A stretch of DNA of 64,000 nt from Palaemon carinicauda (taxonomy: Eukaryota > Arthropoda > Malacostraca > Decapoda > Palaemonidae). Positions 43,876-55,610 of this stretch are shown in pieces. Position numbers and translations under genes: made by a program. Location: the NCBI RefSeq assembly GCF_036898095.1, contig NC_090759.1, positions 21,388,497 through 21,452,496 of the forward strand, in the 5' to 3' direction. How positions within the stretch are numbered: the stretch's first letter is position 1; each line of letters opens with the position of its first letter. The notes beneath the pieces are model-generated. The model was not told where the DNA came from, made no database searches, and saw nothing but the letters and a program-made list of their open reading frames with translations.

Positions 43876-44906
43876 GGCTTTTCGAAGGAGGCAGCCAGAG
43901 CGATTGCTAGAGCAAGGAGAACATCCACCCTTAGAGTCTACCAATCGAAGTGGGAAATCTTCCGAAACTGGTGCAAGTCAGTATCCGTATCCTCGACCAG
44001 TACCTCTGTAACTCAAATAGCTGACTTCCTCTTATATCTGAGGAAAGAACGATCTCTTTCAGCTCCCACTATCAAGGGTTACAGAAGCATGTTGGCATCA
44101 GTCTTCCGTCACAGAGGCTTAGATCTTTCCAACAATAAAGATCTACAGGACCTCCTTAAGTCTTTTGAGACCACGAAGGAGCGTCGTTTGGTTACACCTG
44201 GTTGGAATTTAGACATGGTACTAAGATTCCTTATGTCAGACAGGTTCGAACCGCTACAATCAGCCTCCCTGAAAGATCTCACCTTAAAGACTCTTTTCCT
44301 GGTATGCTTAGCCACAGCTAAAAGAGTCAGTGAGATTCATGCCTTCAGCAAGAACATCGGATTCTCATCCGAAACGGCTACATGTTCTACAACTTGGTTT
44401 TCTAGCCAAAAACGAGCTGCCTTCTCGGCCTTGGCCAATATCGTTCGATATTCCAAACTTATCGTATGGTTGGAAATGAACTAGAAAGAGTCTTATGCCC
44501 TGTAAGAGCTCTTAAGTTCTATTTAAAACGAACTAAACCTTTACGAGGCCCGTCTGAAGCTTTATGGTATTCAGTTAAGAAACCATCTTTGCCTATGTCA
44601 AAGAATGCTTTATCCTATTTTATCAGACTGTTAATACGAGAAGCTCATTCCCATCTGAATGAGGAAGACCAAGCTTTGCTGAAGGTAAGGACACACGAAG
44701 TTAGAGCTGTCGCAACTTCCGTGGCCTTTAAACAAAATAGATCTCTGCAAAGTATAATCGACGCAACCTATTGGAAAAGCAAGTCAGTGTTCGCGTCTTT
44801 TTATCTTAAGAATGTCCAGTCTCTTTACGAGAACTGCTACACTCTGGGACCATTCGTAGCAACGAGTGCAGTAGTGGGTGAGGGCTCAACCACTACAATT
44901 CTCTAA
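43876..44906 (+). pseudogene. DIRS-5 tyrosine recombinase, frameshifted
   Basis: Begins GFSKEAARAIARARRT and runs through LRVYQSKWEIFRNWCKSV, ADFLLYLRKERSLSAPTIKG and the first catalytic Arg in LATAKRVSEIHAF (about 44310-44345). The frame shifts near 44380 and again near 44465. The C-terminal part (44466-44906) carries HEVRAVATSVAF (H-x-x-R) and ASFYLKN with the Tyr. All catalytic residues are present but in different frames. Confidence 0.83.
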
Positions 44907-45299
44907 TTCCATAACCTTTTTAATCTTTCTCTTGAAATGTTTTATTATTGTTTTTGGGTTGTCCGGAAGGCTAAGAAGCCTTTCGCATCCTACTTGATTT
45001 GGCGGGTGATCAAAGTCATTTCTTGAGAAGCGCCTAGATTAGAGGTTTTGATGAGGTCCTGTTGTATGGGTTGCAACCCTTGATACTTCAGCTCCTAGGG
45101 GTCGCTCAGCATCCTAAGATGATCGCGAGGCTCTCTAAGGAAGACGTACTTAAAAAGGCAGAGTAATTGTTCAAGTCGACTTCCTTACCAGGTACTTATT
45201 TATTTTAAGTTTGTTATTTTGATAACTTCTAAAATGAAATAAAAAAATCCTTAGCTCATAATAATGTAAACATTTATTGCTGGTCTCTACCCACCCCCC

Positions 45300-45415
45300 T
45301 GGGTGTGAATCAGCTTATATAATCACCGGCTAAGTTAAATATTGAAAAATTTTATTTTTATAATAAAATAAATTTTTGAATATACTTACCCGGTGATTAT
45401 ATATTAAAGGACCCT
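45300..45415 (+). repeat. DIRS-5 internal complementary region
   Basis: The first half (CAGCTTATATAATCACCGGC, TAAGTTAAATATTGAAAAA) complements the left end at 39282-39325. The second half (ATAAATTTTTGAATATACTT, ACCCGGTGATTATAT) complements the right end at 45590-45650. Confidence 0.93.
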
Positions 45416-45451
45416 CCCTTCCTCCCCAATAGAGACGCAGTGGACCGAGGA

Positions 45452-45612
45452 GAAAATTGAGTTCTTTGTTTACATTGAGTACTGAGTACCTGCACGACAG
45501 ATGGCGCTGTTGAAGTACACCCCCTACCTGCATAGCGATCGCTGGCGGATTTTTAACGTAGAGTTTTCTGTCGAGCAACAGAGTTGCAGCTTATATAATC
45601 ACCGGGTAAGTA
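45452..45612 (-). repeat. DIRS-5 right inverted terminal repeat
   Basis: Reverse complement of 39300-39460. Confidence 0.93.
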
Positions 45613-45650
45613 TATTCAAAAATTTATTTTATTATAAAAATAAATTTTTT

Positions 45651-46612
45651 TAGCTTCAGATTCAAGATTTTCAGTACTCTGTGTGATTTTAAAGTTTTGA
45701 TAGCATATAATTTTATGTACGCTGTTCTATAACTCATTACTTTGTAAAGTTCCTAACTCTACAAAGTGCTCTTCCTGAGAGTACTGAGAAGCCTACTGAA
45801 AATTTTGCATCTAAAGCTCAAAAGCCTACATCTCAATCTCAAAGTCATGTCTCTGTACCCAACAGTCTTGCACACAAACTTCAAAATTCTGCACACATAG
45901 ATTAAACTTACTAGTATGTTAGCTACCTTAAGTCGTATTGTTGAAATATGCACTGCAAGTTATATTGTTGAAATATGCACTGCTTCATTGGCATGCCACC
46001 TCCATTAGAGTGTGGGAACCAGTAATATAGATATCGGGGGAGGTTCATATAAATAATTCTATTACAGTAATATGAAAATTTTGATTTCTGTAATCACCTG
46101 ATGTTCATATACAAGCTCGCCTGCCACTTCACTGACGTGTGATACCAAGGAAAGGAATAGGGAATACTGTACTCTTAACTACAAAACTAAAGAATGGGTA
46201 ACTCTTAGCATACTACTGACCATTAACCACTAGATTGTCTCATTACATTACTGGGAGCATTTCTTTGGAAAGGAAAGAAAACGGTGAAAAGTTTTTAAAA
46301 AATTTCAGGGTAAATGTCAATGAAACAAGCTTCTGGAGGTGAAACATGAACATCAGGTGAGTATAGAACAAAAAATCCTATCAAAATTCTGTTTTTTTTT
46401 TTTAGTTATATAACTACATGTACTGTGCTTTCAAAGTGTAACACTGTACTGGGTTTGACAATGATGACACTCTTGTCACCATTTTTCAATAGTAATATTT
46501 CTCTTCTGTTAGATTATAGGGGCTGAAAATTTTATTTTGTCTTAGACATTATGCTAAATAGTCATTAGAATCATGAAGGTTTACTAGAATAGCATTACAT
46601 TTTACTTTTCAG
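45651..46612. other. intron end, nothing firm recognised
   Basis: AT-rich intron sequence before the last exon. Two similar direct blocks with CTGCCAC/ATGCCAC near 45990 and 46130 were noticed but not assigned. Confidence 0.4.
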
Positions 46613-46707
46613 TGGCTCAAGCTGGGGAAAGCACCTATCATCCACTTGGACGACAATCTGAGAGAAATTCCTCAAGTGAAGCATTCACCATGGATGATGT
46701 TCCGTAA
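46613..46707 (+). CDS. host gene last exon: cytoplasmic tail and stop
   Basis: Acceptor TTTTACTTTTCAG|TG with a good pyrimidine tract. The first two bases complete the codon begun by the exon at 23982-24105. The exon then encodes 30 residues, polar and Ser-rich (VAQAGESTYHPLGRQ, then SERNSSSEAFTMDDVP), and ends at TAA 46705-46707. It is the short intracellular tail of the single-pass LDLa protein. No recognised sorting motif such as NPxY is present. Phase match and sequence character support the join across a 22.5-kb intron. Confidence 0.85.
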
Positions 46708-47530
46708 TGGAGAAAGATACAATTAATTAAATACAATACTGATGTAATCCTATAGGTTTATTGCAAAAGGTACTTTAGAACTCAGGATTTGATTTGTGAT
46801 ATTGTCTTGTGTAGTACTGACTTAGAATTCAAGAAAAAGACTGCAGAAAGGGAAAGGTCAACTTATGGTCTTAGCTCACTTCACACATTGTGATGTAGAA
46901 TCTAAGAGGCTAAAATAATGAAGCCATCTTATTCCTTGTTGATGCAGTGTTTTACACTATAGATTATGGTTTGGTAATTTGGGACCAGTTCCTTCTTCAA
47001 ATGTGGATAGGAATGTTAACGACAAATGCAAACAGTTGTCTTACAAAAGCCCATCGCTTTTGTAGAAAATATTCTCTTGTATGCTAATGGTTTGCATGTA
47101 CAGTATAAGACAAAAATTATTGAAAATTTATTTTTGATAGCTTGAAGACTGCTTTATTATGATAGGCTAATGTCCATAAGTAACCAACCCTGCATTGCAT
47201 ATACATTTTTTCTATATGTAATCCAATTGGATTTGCAGATTCTTTTTCAGAGTATATAAAACTTGGATGGAGTTTTAAAAAAGAACAAAGTATTTGTGAT
47301 CTACATTCCATAAAAAAGGAAACCTAGAAGTTAAGAACTGTATGACAAGACATTCTTTTGTGAATCAGCAGATTGATAGGTACAGTACTGTTAAGGTTTT
47401 TACTTTAAATTAGGACAGTATTCAAGTAGCTTGTATTGGTCTACTGATTCATGACATTAACGTATTTTCATATTCTGAATTTGTATCTTTTATCATTCAA
47501 TAAACAGTGAAGAAAAAACTATAGTAACTA
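46708..47530 (+). other. probable 3' untranslated region of host gene
   Basis: AT-rich sequence with no coding potential following the stop codon. The first convincing polyadenylation signal on this strand is the AATAAA at 47499-47504. The end point is inference. Confidence 0.55.
47499..47504 (+). terminator. candidate polyadenylation signal AATAAA
   Basis: AATAAA about 790 bases after the host stop codon, followed by A-rich sequence (AGAAAAAACT). Another AATAAA lies near 48974. Only transcript data could decide which is used. Confidence 0.5.
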
Positions 47531-48214
47531 TGGTAATACAGCATTAGGTTGACAATTTATTTTTTAAATTTAATGTGTTAAGAAATCCTACAGTATCTAA
47601 GAAAGATGAAAGAAGCTGTGCTACACCTATATTTTAATCCTCAGGGTTAATGATGCAGTTTGTATCTTTTTAAAGAAGTTAAGAGGTGGCCATGTTATGA
47701 AACTGTTAGAATAAGGATTCTACAAGAAACACACCAACTAGAATGGTATTTCTATGCAATATAGATACAAAGCCTGAAGGATGTCCTAGTCATATACAGG
47801 TAATAAGTGTCCTACAGTAATCTTGATTGTACAGTAGTAACATTCATTCAAGTGTTTCTTTTATCTTGAATTGCATAGCTTGGTTAAACCATATTTTGTG
47901 TCTTAAATTAAATATCGTTATGCATTCATTTCCAGCACTTCCTAAAGGTGCATAGAGTGTAAGTGAAACTTTACTTACAGGGATTCATAAAAACCCGCAT
48001 CTGTAGCTTTTGTGAAGAATCTCCATAACGCAAATGCATTCTGTTTATCAGTAAATTTTTCTAAAGTATTTTGCAGGTAAAAACTATCTACTATAGTTAT
48101 CTAAGGTTTGTATGGGTAGCCTATTTATACAAATGGTTAAAAGTAATTCCATCTTGTAGGCCATCATTCTCCTTTGCCTATAATGGCCCAAAGAATATAA
48201 GCTTTTTATTGTGG
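47531..48214. other. downstream sequence, nothing recognised
   Basis: AT-rich, no ORF or repeat terminus identified. Confidence 0.5.
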
Positions 48215-48529
48215 GTAGGGAACATCTGAGAGCATCCAACTCCTTAGCCAGACACTCGATCAGACTCAAGTTCAAGACCCACTCAAACTTAATAGTTTCA
48301 TTTGTGTTTGCAACCTCACCATCCTTGTAAGCATAGGATGGAGGGTTGGAAGAGCCTAAAGGTCTCCCTGCTGAGTCATCAGCAGGCAATGGCTGGCCTT
48401 CTTTGGTTTTAGCTTGGAAGAAGGTGCTTGGACACTGATCATATGTATATATGGTCAGTCTCTACCCTCTAGGGCATTGTCACTGTCCCTTGCCTCTAAC
48501 CATACATGAATAACCATTAAACCTTTAAA
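48215..48529 (+). repeat. tRNA-derived SINE, copy 2
   Basis: Same body and tail as copy 1 (26905-27190): box B GTTCAAGAC at 48270-48278, then CCTCACCATCC, GCTGAGTCATCAGCAGGCAA, TTTAGCTTGGAAG, and the tail CACTGTCCCTTGCCTCTAACC ending in ACCTTTAAA. Divergence from copy 1 shows that both are old. Confidence 0.85.
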
Positions 48530-49049
48530 AACAGTATCTCTAGCCTTGGATCATGATGGTTGACCTTTTGTTTCTAAACCAAGCACGATGTTGAATTTGG
48601 AAGTATGCTTTCTCGCCTATAGAATTTAAAGTTACTGTCCTAATTGAGTGAGACAAAAAGCCCTTTGTTAAACTTTAACCTTCAGATTTTGTTGGTGAGG
48701 GTTTGGACAAAAATGCTGGCTGATATCAACTAGTTTATTTACACACAAATCTGACTAAAATCCACTCTTTGTAAGTGGAAAGGAATAACGAAACTTTTAC
48801 ATCTAAAAAGTTATGCAATTACAATCCAAGTGCATTTCTGCACACATGGTAAACTCTTGAAATATATTTTATTTACAAGAACAAAACCATTTGAATCATC
48901 TGAATGAAAGCTTATAACATTTATTACTGTATTAAATGTTGTCTGTTTTAAAGATAATGTTGTTGTTCATGGAATAAACAAACTTATGTTCGAAGGTGTC
49001 TTTTGTCTGTTGTAAGTCCGTTTTTCATGCTGTCCTTGGGAGATCATGT

Positions 49050-50630
49050 TTTGGTGACCATAATATCACATTAAGGCACTGGGTAACTGTTCTTGCAATA
49101 CTGTCCACCCCCTAGTAAAAAAGATAATCAGATGACAGGCATCTCTGGGATGCATGCTGGTTTAAGCATGTCTATAGCCAAGTAATTTTGCTTTCTACTG
49201 AAATTTCATAGCACTTCTGTTTTAGCTGTACAGTTGTATGTGATGAGGTTCTGAGTATGTGGGTAACGGGTGGTTGATGTGAATTGGTTCTGACGAATGC
49301 ATACAGTATTTTATGTTGTAGTTTTGTGGGGACAGGATTTTTTGGCTAATGTGTTTTTCTTGCTGGAAGAATTTCTTCAATTGCTTTATAGACTTCTGAG
49401 GGTTGGTGGGTCTATTTGCATTGTGAAATATGTATGCAGGTGTCTGTAATTATTAAATTATTGTCCCATATCACAGGTTATGTATTAGGGAACTCTGTGT
49501 TTGCTGACCCTATTGATTCAAACTTTTTCGAAGCATTTTAATGACTACTGTTTGACAGGTGTTGCCTCTGGTCATCTGGTATTCCATTCAATGATGATGA
49601 AAAGGTTTCTATATCTCTGAGGGAGGTCAGGATCCCACAATGATAACATAAATAGATCAAGGTGGTAATCGTGTTTCTTTAGTTCAACTATGCTGGATTC
49701 TGTGTGCCTTGTTATCTTTGATGTCTGACAGGGAAGACATTTGCAAGTCCATTTCTTGATGTCATGATTGCCTTCCAAATGTAGCCTGAATGGCCTGAAA
49801 GGTGTGATAAAGTGTGGGTGAGGTTGAAATTCTTTCTCCTCAAAACCAATGGAAGATTGGCGTGAGGCCGTTTAGCACTCGTCTCGGAAGCAATGGTTGG
49901 CTCTCGGTCATCTGTGACGAAATCCCTCCATGACCGGCCAAGTCTTTCCTGACGTAAGCACTGTAAGTCTTTGTCATCCTTTTGGCTTGCTGCTAGTTTG
50001 ACATAGTGTATGATAGTGCGAATTGGACAGCATTACTGTTGTTTCTGGAATGGGTATCTACAACATTGGAAGCCCTTCAAATACATGATGGTGCAGGGGT
50101 ACTCGACAATTGCCAATTATTGTCGCTGTTGGTGCACTGACCAGCTATCTGCCTTTTATGTGAAGGCATGAATCAAGGCTAATAGTTCATTTATGCCCGT
50201 AATTGCCATCCATAGAGTATGTTTGTTAAATGCTGAAAGGCACTGTGGACTGCTAGTAGTTTTCTATTTCTGTTTCACTGGAGATCGCTTCTTGCTGAAA
50301 AGTGGTAGCAGTCAGCGGCCGTAGTTTTTATCCTTTTCTCTAGTACTGCACCCATTGCGATACTGTACTACTTTAATCAGTGTTGAGAGTAAGGGAGCTA
50401 TTGAAGTGAGGAAACACTAGTATTGTAGCAGACCTAAGGGCCTTCCTTTCTTCTTGAAATACCATTTCTTGCTTATCTGACCAGCATCATGCTTTAGTTC
50501 TTCTTTTTAAGCATTTGTGTGAGGGAGACATGATTCTAGCTAGATTGGGTATAAAACGTTGAAAGTAATTGATCATGCCAGCAAACACTTGAAGTGCTTT
50601 AATATTTCTTAGCCTTGGTAAATATGCAAT
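49050..50630 (-). pseudogene. antisense Gypsy-type LTR retrotransposon pol remnant
   Basis: On the minus strand, from about 50625 downward, translated pieces read IKALQVFAGMINYFQRFIPN (RT/RNase H connection), MAITGINELLALIHAF, then a YVKLAASQKDDKDLQCL linker typical after RNase H, and DIKKWTCKCLPCQTSKITRH, the Cys end of the integrase zinc-binding domain, with the start of the DDE core (HLDLFMLSLWDPDLPQRYRN, about 49575-49665). Further down, GGG-x-DSIARTV resembles a Gypsy C-terminus. Stops and frameshifts are numerous. No LTR pair was found. Its upstream part stops where the Tigger remnant begins at about 50640. Confidence 0.72.
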
Positions 50631-50639
50631 GGTTTAGAC

Positions 50640-52918
50640 CTTTGTCTGAAGTGCAAACAAGGGTAGTGAAAAGAAAAAGCGTATGATGACAATGGAGATG
50701 AAGCATGAAATAATCGCAAAACATGAGAGTGGCGTAAGAGTAACTGAGCTGGCGCGCCAATATGAGAGGAGTACATTGACTATATGTACCATCCTCAAGC
50801 AGAAGGATGCTATAAAGAGCACCAAGCCTTCCAAAGGAGTAACCATCCTTTCCAAGCTGCGTAGTGATATTCACGATGAGATGGAGAGGCTTCTTTTAAT
50901 CTGGATAAAGGAGAAACAGTTGGCGGGAGATAGCGTGACCGAGATGATCATATGCCAGAAGGCCAGTAGAATCTATGATGACTTGAAAGGTAAGGAAGCA
51001 GCCGAGAAAGGGGAGACTTCAACGCCAGCGGAAACCGTCAAAGCCAGTCGCGGCTGGCTGGATAATTTCAAGAAACGGAATGGGTTACACTCGGCTGTGA
51101 GGCACGGGGAAGCAGCTAGTTCCAACGCAAAAGCCGCGGCGGACTTCGTTACAACCTTTGCCTCGGTTATCGCCTGACATGGCTTCATCCCCCAACAAGT
51201 CTTCAACTGCAATGAAACTGGCCTTTTTTTTGGAAGAAGATCCCCAGTAGGACTTTCATCATGGCAGAGGAGTAGAGACTACTGGGCCATAAACCCATGA
51301 AGGACCGATTAACTCTAGCCTTGTGTGCCAATGCCAGCTGTGACTGTAAGGTCAAGCCACTGCTGGTGTACCACTCTTAAAACCCACATGCTTTCAAGAG
51401 TCAAAGGATCTTGAAAGAAAAACTGCAAGTGATGTGGCGCACTAATGCTAAGGCTTGGGTTACTCGGCATTTCTTCACAGAATGGGTTAATCTGTGCTTT
51501 GGTCCGTCAGTCAAAAAATATTTGCGAAGAAAAACCTGCCATTGAAATATCTGGTCCTCGACAATGCCTCGACAATGCCCCTGGTCACCCTCCTGGTCTT
51601 GAAGAGGACAGTCTTGATGAATTTAGGTTCATCAAGGTCCTTTATCTCCCGCCCAACACCACGCCACTCCTCATGCCCATAGACGAACAAGTTATTCCTA
51701 ACTTCAAGAAACTGTACACTAAGCATTTATTCAAGAAATGCTTCTATGTTACAGACAACACCAATTTCATCCTTCAGGAATTTTGGAAGGAACATGTCAG
51801 CAACATACATTGCTTGAAAATGATTAATGATGCATGGCAGGGTGTCACAAGAAGAACTCTTAATTCAGCGTTGAAGAAATTGTGGCCAGCTTCCGTCACC
51901 GAGAGGGACTTTGAAGGGTTCGATACGACCGACCCTGATAACCCCGAACCTGTTGTAATGGATGAAATCGTGTCTCTTGGAAATTCCATGGGGCTGGAGG
52001 TAGGCGAGGCAGACATGAACGACCTTGTCGAGTAGCATCAGGAAGAGCTCACGACAAAGGAATTAATCGAGCTCTAGGAGATGCAACATTCGGAGGTGTT
52101 GGAGGAGCTCAGTAGCGAGGAGGACGTGGAAGACGAGGGCTGCCTTCCTACGACAGAAATCAAAGAAATGTTAGCGAAGTAGCAGGAGTTTTCTAATTTT
52201 GTGGAAAAGAGGCACCCTGACAAGTTGGCGAGTGGTCGTGCACTAGCCTATTGTGACAACACTTGCGTGCATCATTTTCGCAACATTTTGAAGGGGAGAC
52301 AAAAGCAAACATCCCTAGATAGGTTCCTTTTAAAAGGCCGTCAAAAAGTGCAGGTGAAAGCGAGGCAAAAAGAGCTTAGCCGGAAGAAGAAGAAAAGTAA
52401 AAAAATGAAAATGAAAATAAAATGTAGAATTAAGTTTAGTGTAATGTAAGATTAAAATTTTTTAAGTGTGTGTCAAGTAAGCTAATTTCATTAAAGTTAA
52501 ATTTTAAGTTGAATTTAAAGTTAAGGTTATGTTACGTAGTGTTACAAAAGTGTTACGTACTGAACGTATTTCCGTCAAGTCTCTTTCCTCCCCATCCTCT
52601 CTCCCTCCTCCTCCTCCTCCGCACACACCGTTGTTAGTCGCTACAGTCTGTCTTCAAAGGTAAGAACTCCATAATAGTTACATTTCATAACCAGTTCATA
52701 GCTATTTGTTATTTTGTTAGCGTAGGATGTTTATTACAACAATTTAAAACATGTTTTTCCTCTGTAATATACTGTTTTTAGGGTTTTTTTAGAGGGTGGG
52801 AAAGGATTAATTTATTTTTTAGTTATTTTATATGGGAAAAGTTCATCTGATACGAACAAATTGAAATACGAGCTCGGTCCCGGAACGGATTAAACTCATA
52901 TCTCAAGGTATTACTGTA
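50640..52918 (+). mobile_element. Tigger/pogo-like DNA transposon, 5' truncated
   Basis: A decayed transposase frame set with a recognisable 3' end. At 52858-52918 the sequence (GAAATACGAGCTCGGTCCCG, then GGATTAAACTCATATCTCAA and GGTATTACTGTA) has the form of a Tigger-type terminal repeat. The matching 5' terminus is not visible; the element begins just before the transposase start, next to Gypsy sequence. Confidence 0.8.
50683..52449 (+). pseudogene. Tigger-like transposase (CENP-B/DDE family), broken
   Basis: The first frame (50683-51177) holds the helix-turn-helix region (MTMEMKHEIIAKHESGVRVT, LARQYERSTLTICTILKQ) and the second DNA-binding part ending in SRGWLDNFKKRNGLHSAVRH. After a stop, fragments of the DDE domain follow in shifted frames: FNCNETGLF near 51200 and TEWVNLCFGPSVKKYL near 51480-51530. 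The frame 51445-52035 gives LPPNTTPLLMPIDEQVIPNF and LNSALKKLWPASVTERDFEG. The C-terminus QTSLDRFLLKG lies near 52298-52330. The family moves by cut and paste with TA target sites. Multiple stops and frameshifts make it inactive. Confidence 0.85.
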
Positions 52919-53930
52919 CAGAACTAGAAATATGTGACCATGTACAGTCTTTAAAAGTTCTGAATACAAGGATTATCTTCAGTAGGGGGTTAGTACCTTT
53001 GGTACACAGTGTGAAGACATTATTTGGGTTTTTGCTGTATCCCTTCGACCTCTAGGTGCACTTTATATCCTTTTACCACTTCATTTCTTACATCTTGCTG
53101 TCCAACCTTTGCCTCTTCATCTTTTACATCATAGTGTAATTGAAGGGTTTTCCTCTAGTTGCACTTTGGGTTGCTTAATGGCCTCACAGACCCCAGCACT
53201 GGGCTATTAGTCCAAATTCATAGATATGAACCTGAAAGGTTATCAGAATTGTAAAAAATAATACAGCATGCACAGTCAAGTACTGTAATTGAACGACAGT
53301 GCCAGAGATTGATATATACTGTAGGTCAAGAGTAGGGAGCTTAAAAACTTAAAATTTTTGTCCCAACAATCTTAAGATGAGATTCTGTTCCTGGAGACCA
53401 AACGGGAGGAAATATTCAAAAAATGCCAGAATAAGAGCACTGTAAAGTAAAAACATTTCATCAGAAGACATATGGGTTTGTTATGTACTGTACTGTACTT
53501 TAAAATCTATCCTGTGTCTTCAGTTGTGGAAAATGTAATCTTATCATAACAAAGCAGATTAAACTGTTTAATTGGCTTAGTTTTCAATACAAAAACAATG
53601 TCACATACAATTATTTTCCCTGTCTTTGAATGTTATACTGTTCTGGTCTATAGTTATTTCATTAATGACCTGCATGGCCTAGCCTAGATCTTTTTATGTT
53701 ACCTAATGTTATATCTTAGATTTTGAAATACCGTACATATGTAAAATATTCCTGTTTCTATTACTCATTAGGCTGTATAATTCCATCTATTTATTCCAAT
53801 TTTAATAGGACTATCAATTATGTTCTGCCTGTATAGCTTAAGAAAGGGAGAATTAACGTTTGTATATATGGGCATTAGAATATGCTAGTGCAGTTAGAAC
53901 TTCCTCTCTTGAAAAAACTTCTATATTATT
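52919..53930. other. AT-rich sequence with a possible interspersed repeat at 53025-53235
   Basis: Positions 53025-53235 (CTGTCCAACCTTTGCCTCTT, then GGTTTTCCTCTAGTTGCACT and GGCCTCACAGACCCCAGC) look like a dispersed repeat I associate with decapod genomes, but no second copy is in the window. The rest shows nothing recognised. Confidence 0.35.
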
Positions 53931-53934
53931 ACTA

Positions 53935-54260
53935 GCAAAGCTACAACTCTAGTTGGAAAAGCAGGATGCTCTTAGGTCCAAGGGCTACAGCACTGACAAA
54001 TAGCCCAGAAGGGAAAGTAAATAAACTATGAATAGTACTGAATAAAAGTCTAAAATATCCTTGTATCAGAAACAACATTAAAAACAGATATGTCAAATAT
54101 AATCTATGAAGGAAAATTCTTGTCAGCCTTTCTAGCATAAAAACATTTGCTGTAAGTTTGAAGTTCTACCAATTCAACAGTCTGATTAGGAAGATCATTA
54201 CACCATCTGGTCACAGCTGGAATAAAACTTCAAGAATACTGTGTAGTATTGATCCTTATG
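53935..54260 (-). mobile_element. LINE 3' end, minus strand (second copy)
   Basis: Read on the minus strand: SFIPAVTRWCNDLPNQTVEL, the same RT C-terminus as at 11660-11930. A 3' UTR follows and ends in CCAACTAGAGTTGTAGCTTTG and an AATAAT tail near 53930. It is uninterrupted where copy 1 holds the MITE. Confidence 0.78.
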
Positions 54261-55045
54261 ATGGAGAAAGGAAAACTGTTACCTGATAGTACAATCTAGG
54301 AAGATTCAAATGGTCAGATTCATGAAAAATCATATGCAACAGGCATAAAACACAAATAACTTTGCCAGAGATTTACTATCAAATTCAGGAATAAGAAATT
54401 TAATAGATTGCGAGTTCTTTTCCAACAAATTAAGATGAGATTAAGCAGTTGAAGACTAAATAAAAGAACAATACTCAAAAGAAGTGTGAATGAAAGAAAT
54501 AAAAATATTTTCAGAATAAATTGATCACTGAAAATCTTGAAATATTTTATCAATAAGCTAATTTTGTGTGCAATTTAGGAAGAAACAAACCAACTGTTTT
54601 AATCAAAAGTACATTTCCAATCAAGAATAATAATTCTAATTTTAAATGAGTGGGATTTTGTTAAAGAAACAGTATTAATGCAGAGATCTGGAAGCTGAGT
54701 AGCCACTGATTTCAACTTGCTAGCAAACTTGGAGTCATACTTGAGAGTAATGGTTCTCCATGCCCCATAATTTTCACTATTCCATAATTTCAGCTAGATC
54801 TCCTAAGAGATTCAGCAATCCCAGATCTACATTCAAGAGACTGAATTGATGCAAAGAGTAGGAACATTTGCATATATAATGCAAATTGGCCAGTAATCAG
54901 CTGGGCTAGGGCTACTACATTTACTTAATGGAGTAACATTACCAATTCTCCAACAAGTGCAAGAAGAACCTATTCTTGCCAACTTGCAGAAAATAAGAAA
55001 AGTTAGAAGGTAAGAAATCAGCACTTTACGATAAAGCAAAGAAGA
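54261..55045 (-). pseudogene. antisense LINE RT fragments
   Basis: At 54833-55039 on the minus strand a frame carries CWRIGNVTPLSKCSSPSPAD then YWPICII, the start of the RT fingers domain in Jockey/CR1-like LINEs (usual form RxANVxPxxK with DYRPISI). Sequence between it and the 3' end at 54260 is decayed, with no clear palm motif. Probably the same insertion as 53935-54260, internally deleted; it abuts DIRS-6. Confidence 0.6.
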
Positions 55046-55089
55046 AAACGGATTTTAAGCGAAGCGAAAAATCTATTTTTGGGTGAGAT

Positions 55090-55435
55090 GGCCATGACGT
55101 CCTGATGGAAGGTTCCTTTTGGTAGCTTCCTTGGGTATATTAATTACAAGGATATTCCCAGAGAATTAAACCACAGGTTATCACAGAATTCTTACTTCTG
55201 GTGCGAGTATCCTAAAGGTTTCCCTTTAAGACATCGTATATCAACAGGGGACGCATGTACTAACACACCACATAGCTATCTGCACCCCATATAGAGTTAA
55301 CACTTTGATATGGAAAGGTGGAGAATAACTGGGGAGCCGTTCCACAGTTACACTCGTCCGTGGCTACTTTTGGTACTCGAAACTTAAACAAACGGGCGCC
55401 ATTGTTAAATGACGTCACGTCCGTCCTCATCCTGA
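55090..55435 (+). repeat. DIRS-6 terminal inverted repeat (3' side)
   Basis: Matches 63453-63800 in reverse complement over about 345 bases, including CTTGGGTATATTAATTACAA, CACCCCATATAGAGTTAACA, GTGGCTACTTTTGGTACTCG and GGGCGCCATTGTTAAATGAC. Arms are nearly identical. Confidence 0.93.
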
Positions 55436-55509
55436 TGCCAGCTACTTGCTAATCTCCATGATACAGCAGGACAGGGTGGGGCCTGAAAGGCTGGACTAGA
55501 ATAGCAGGG

Positions 55510-55610
55510 AGGGTCCATCAGGACGTCATGGCCATCTCACCCAAAAATAGATTTTTCGCTTTGCTCAAAATCCGTTTTTTGGGCTCAAGCCATGATGTCC
55601 TGATGGAAGA
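55510..55610 (-). repeat. DIRS-6 internal complementary region
   Basis: CCATCAGGACGTCATGGCCA, CCCAAAAATAGATTTTTCGC and TTTGGGCTCAAGCCATGATG in order. Halves complement the outer ends at 55051-55110 and 63770-63813. Confidence 0.93.

Larger units (their letters stand above)
39282..45650 (+). mobile_element. DIRS-5: third-family DIRS-like element, + strand, RT core deleted
   Basis: A 6.4-kb element with ITRs at about 39300-39460 and 45452-45612 and an ICR at 45300-45415. The terminal sequences (ATTTAACTTAGCCGGTGATT and ATATACTTACCCGGTGATTA) differ from the other families. It contains a repetitive gag-like region (40600-42850), the RT tail with RNase H (42847-43874) and a recombinase (43876-44906). 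The RT palm with YLDD is not present. It is butt-joined to DIRS-4. Confidence 0.9.

Noticed and set aside
45950..46170. Another DIRS ICR before the last exon
   Set aside because: Two similar blocks near 45990 and 46130 are in direct, not inverted, orientation, and no matching ITRs were found.
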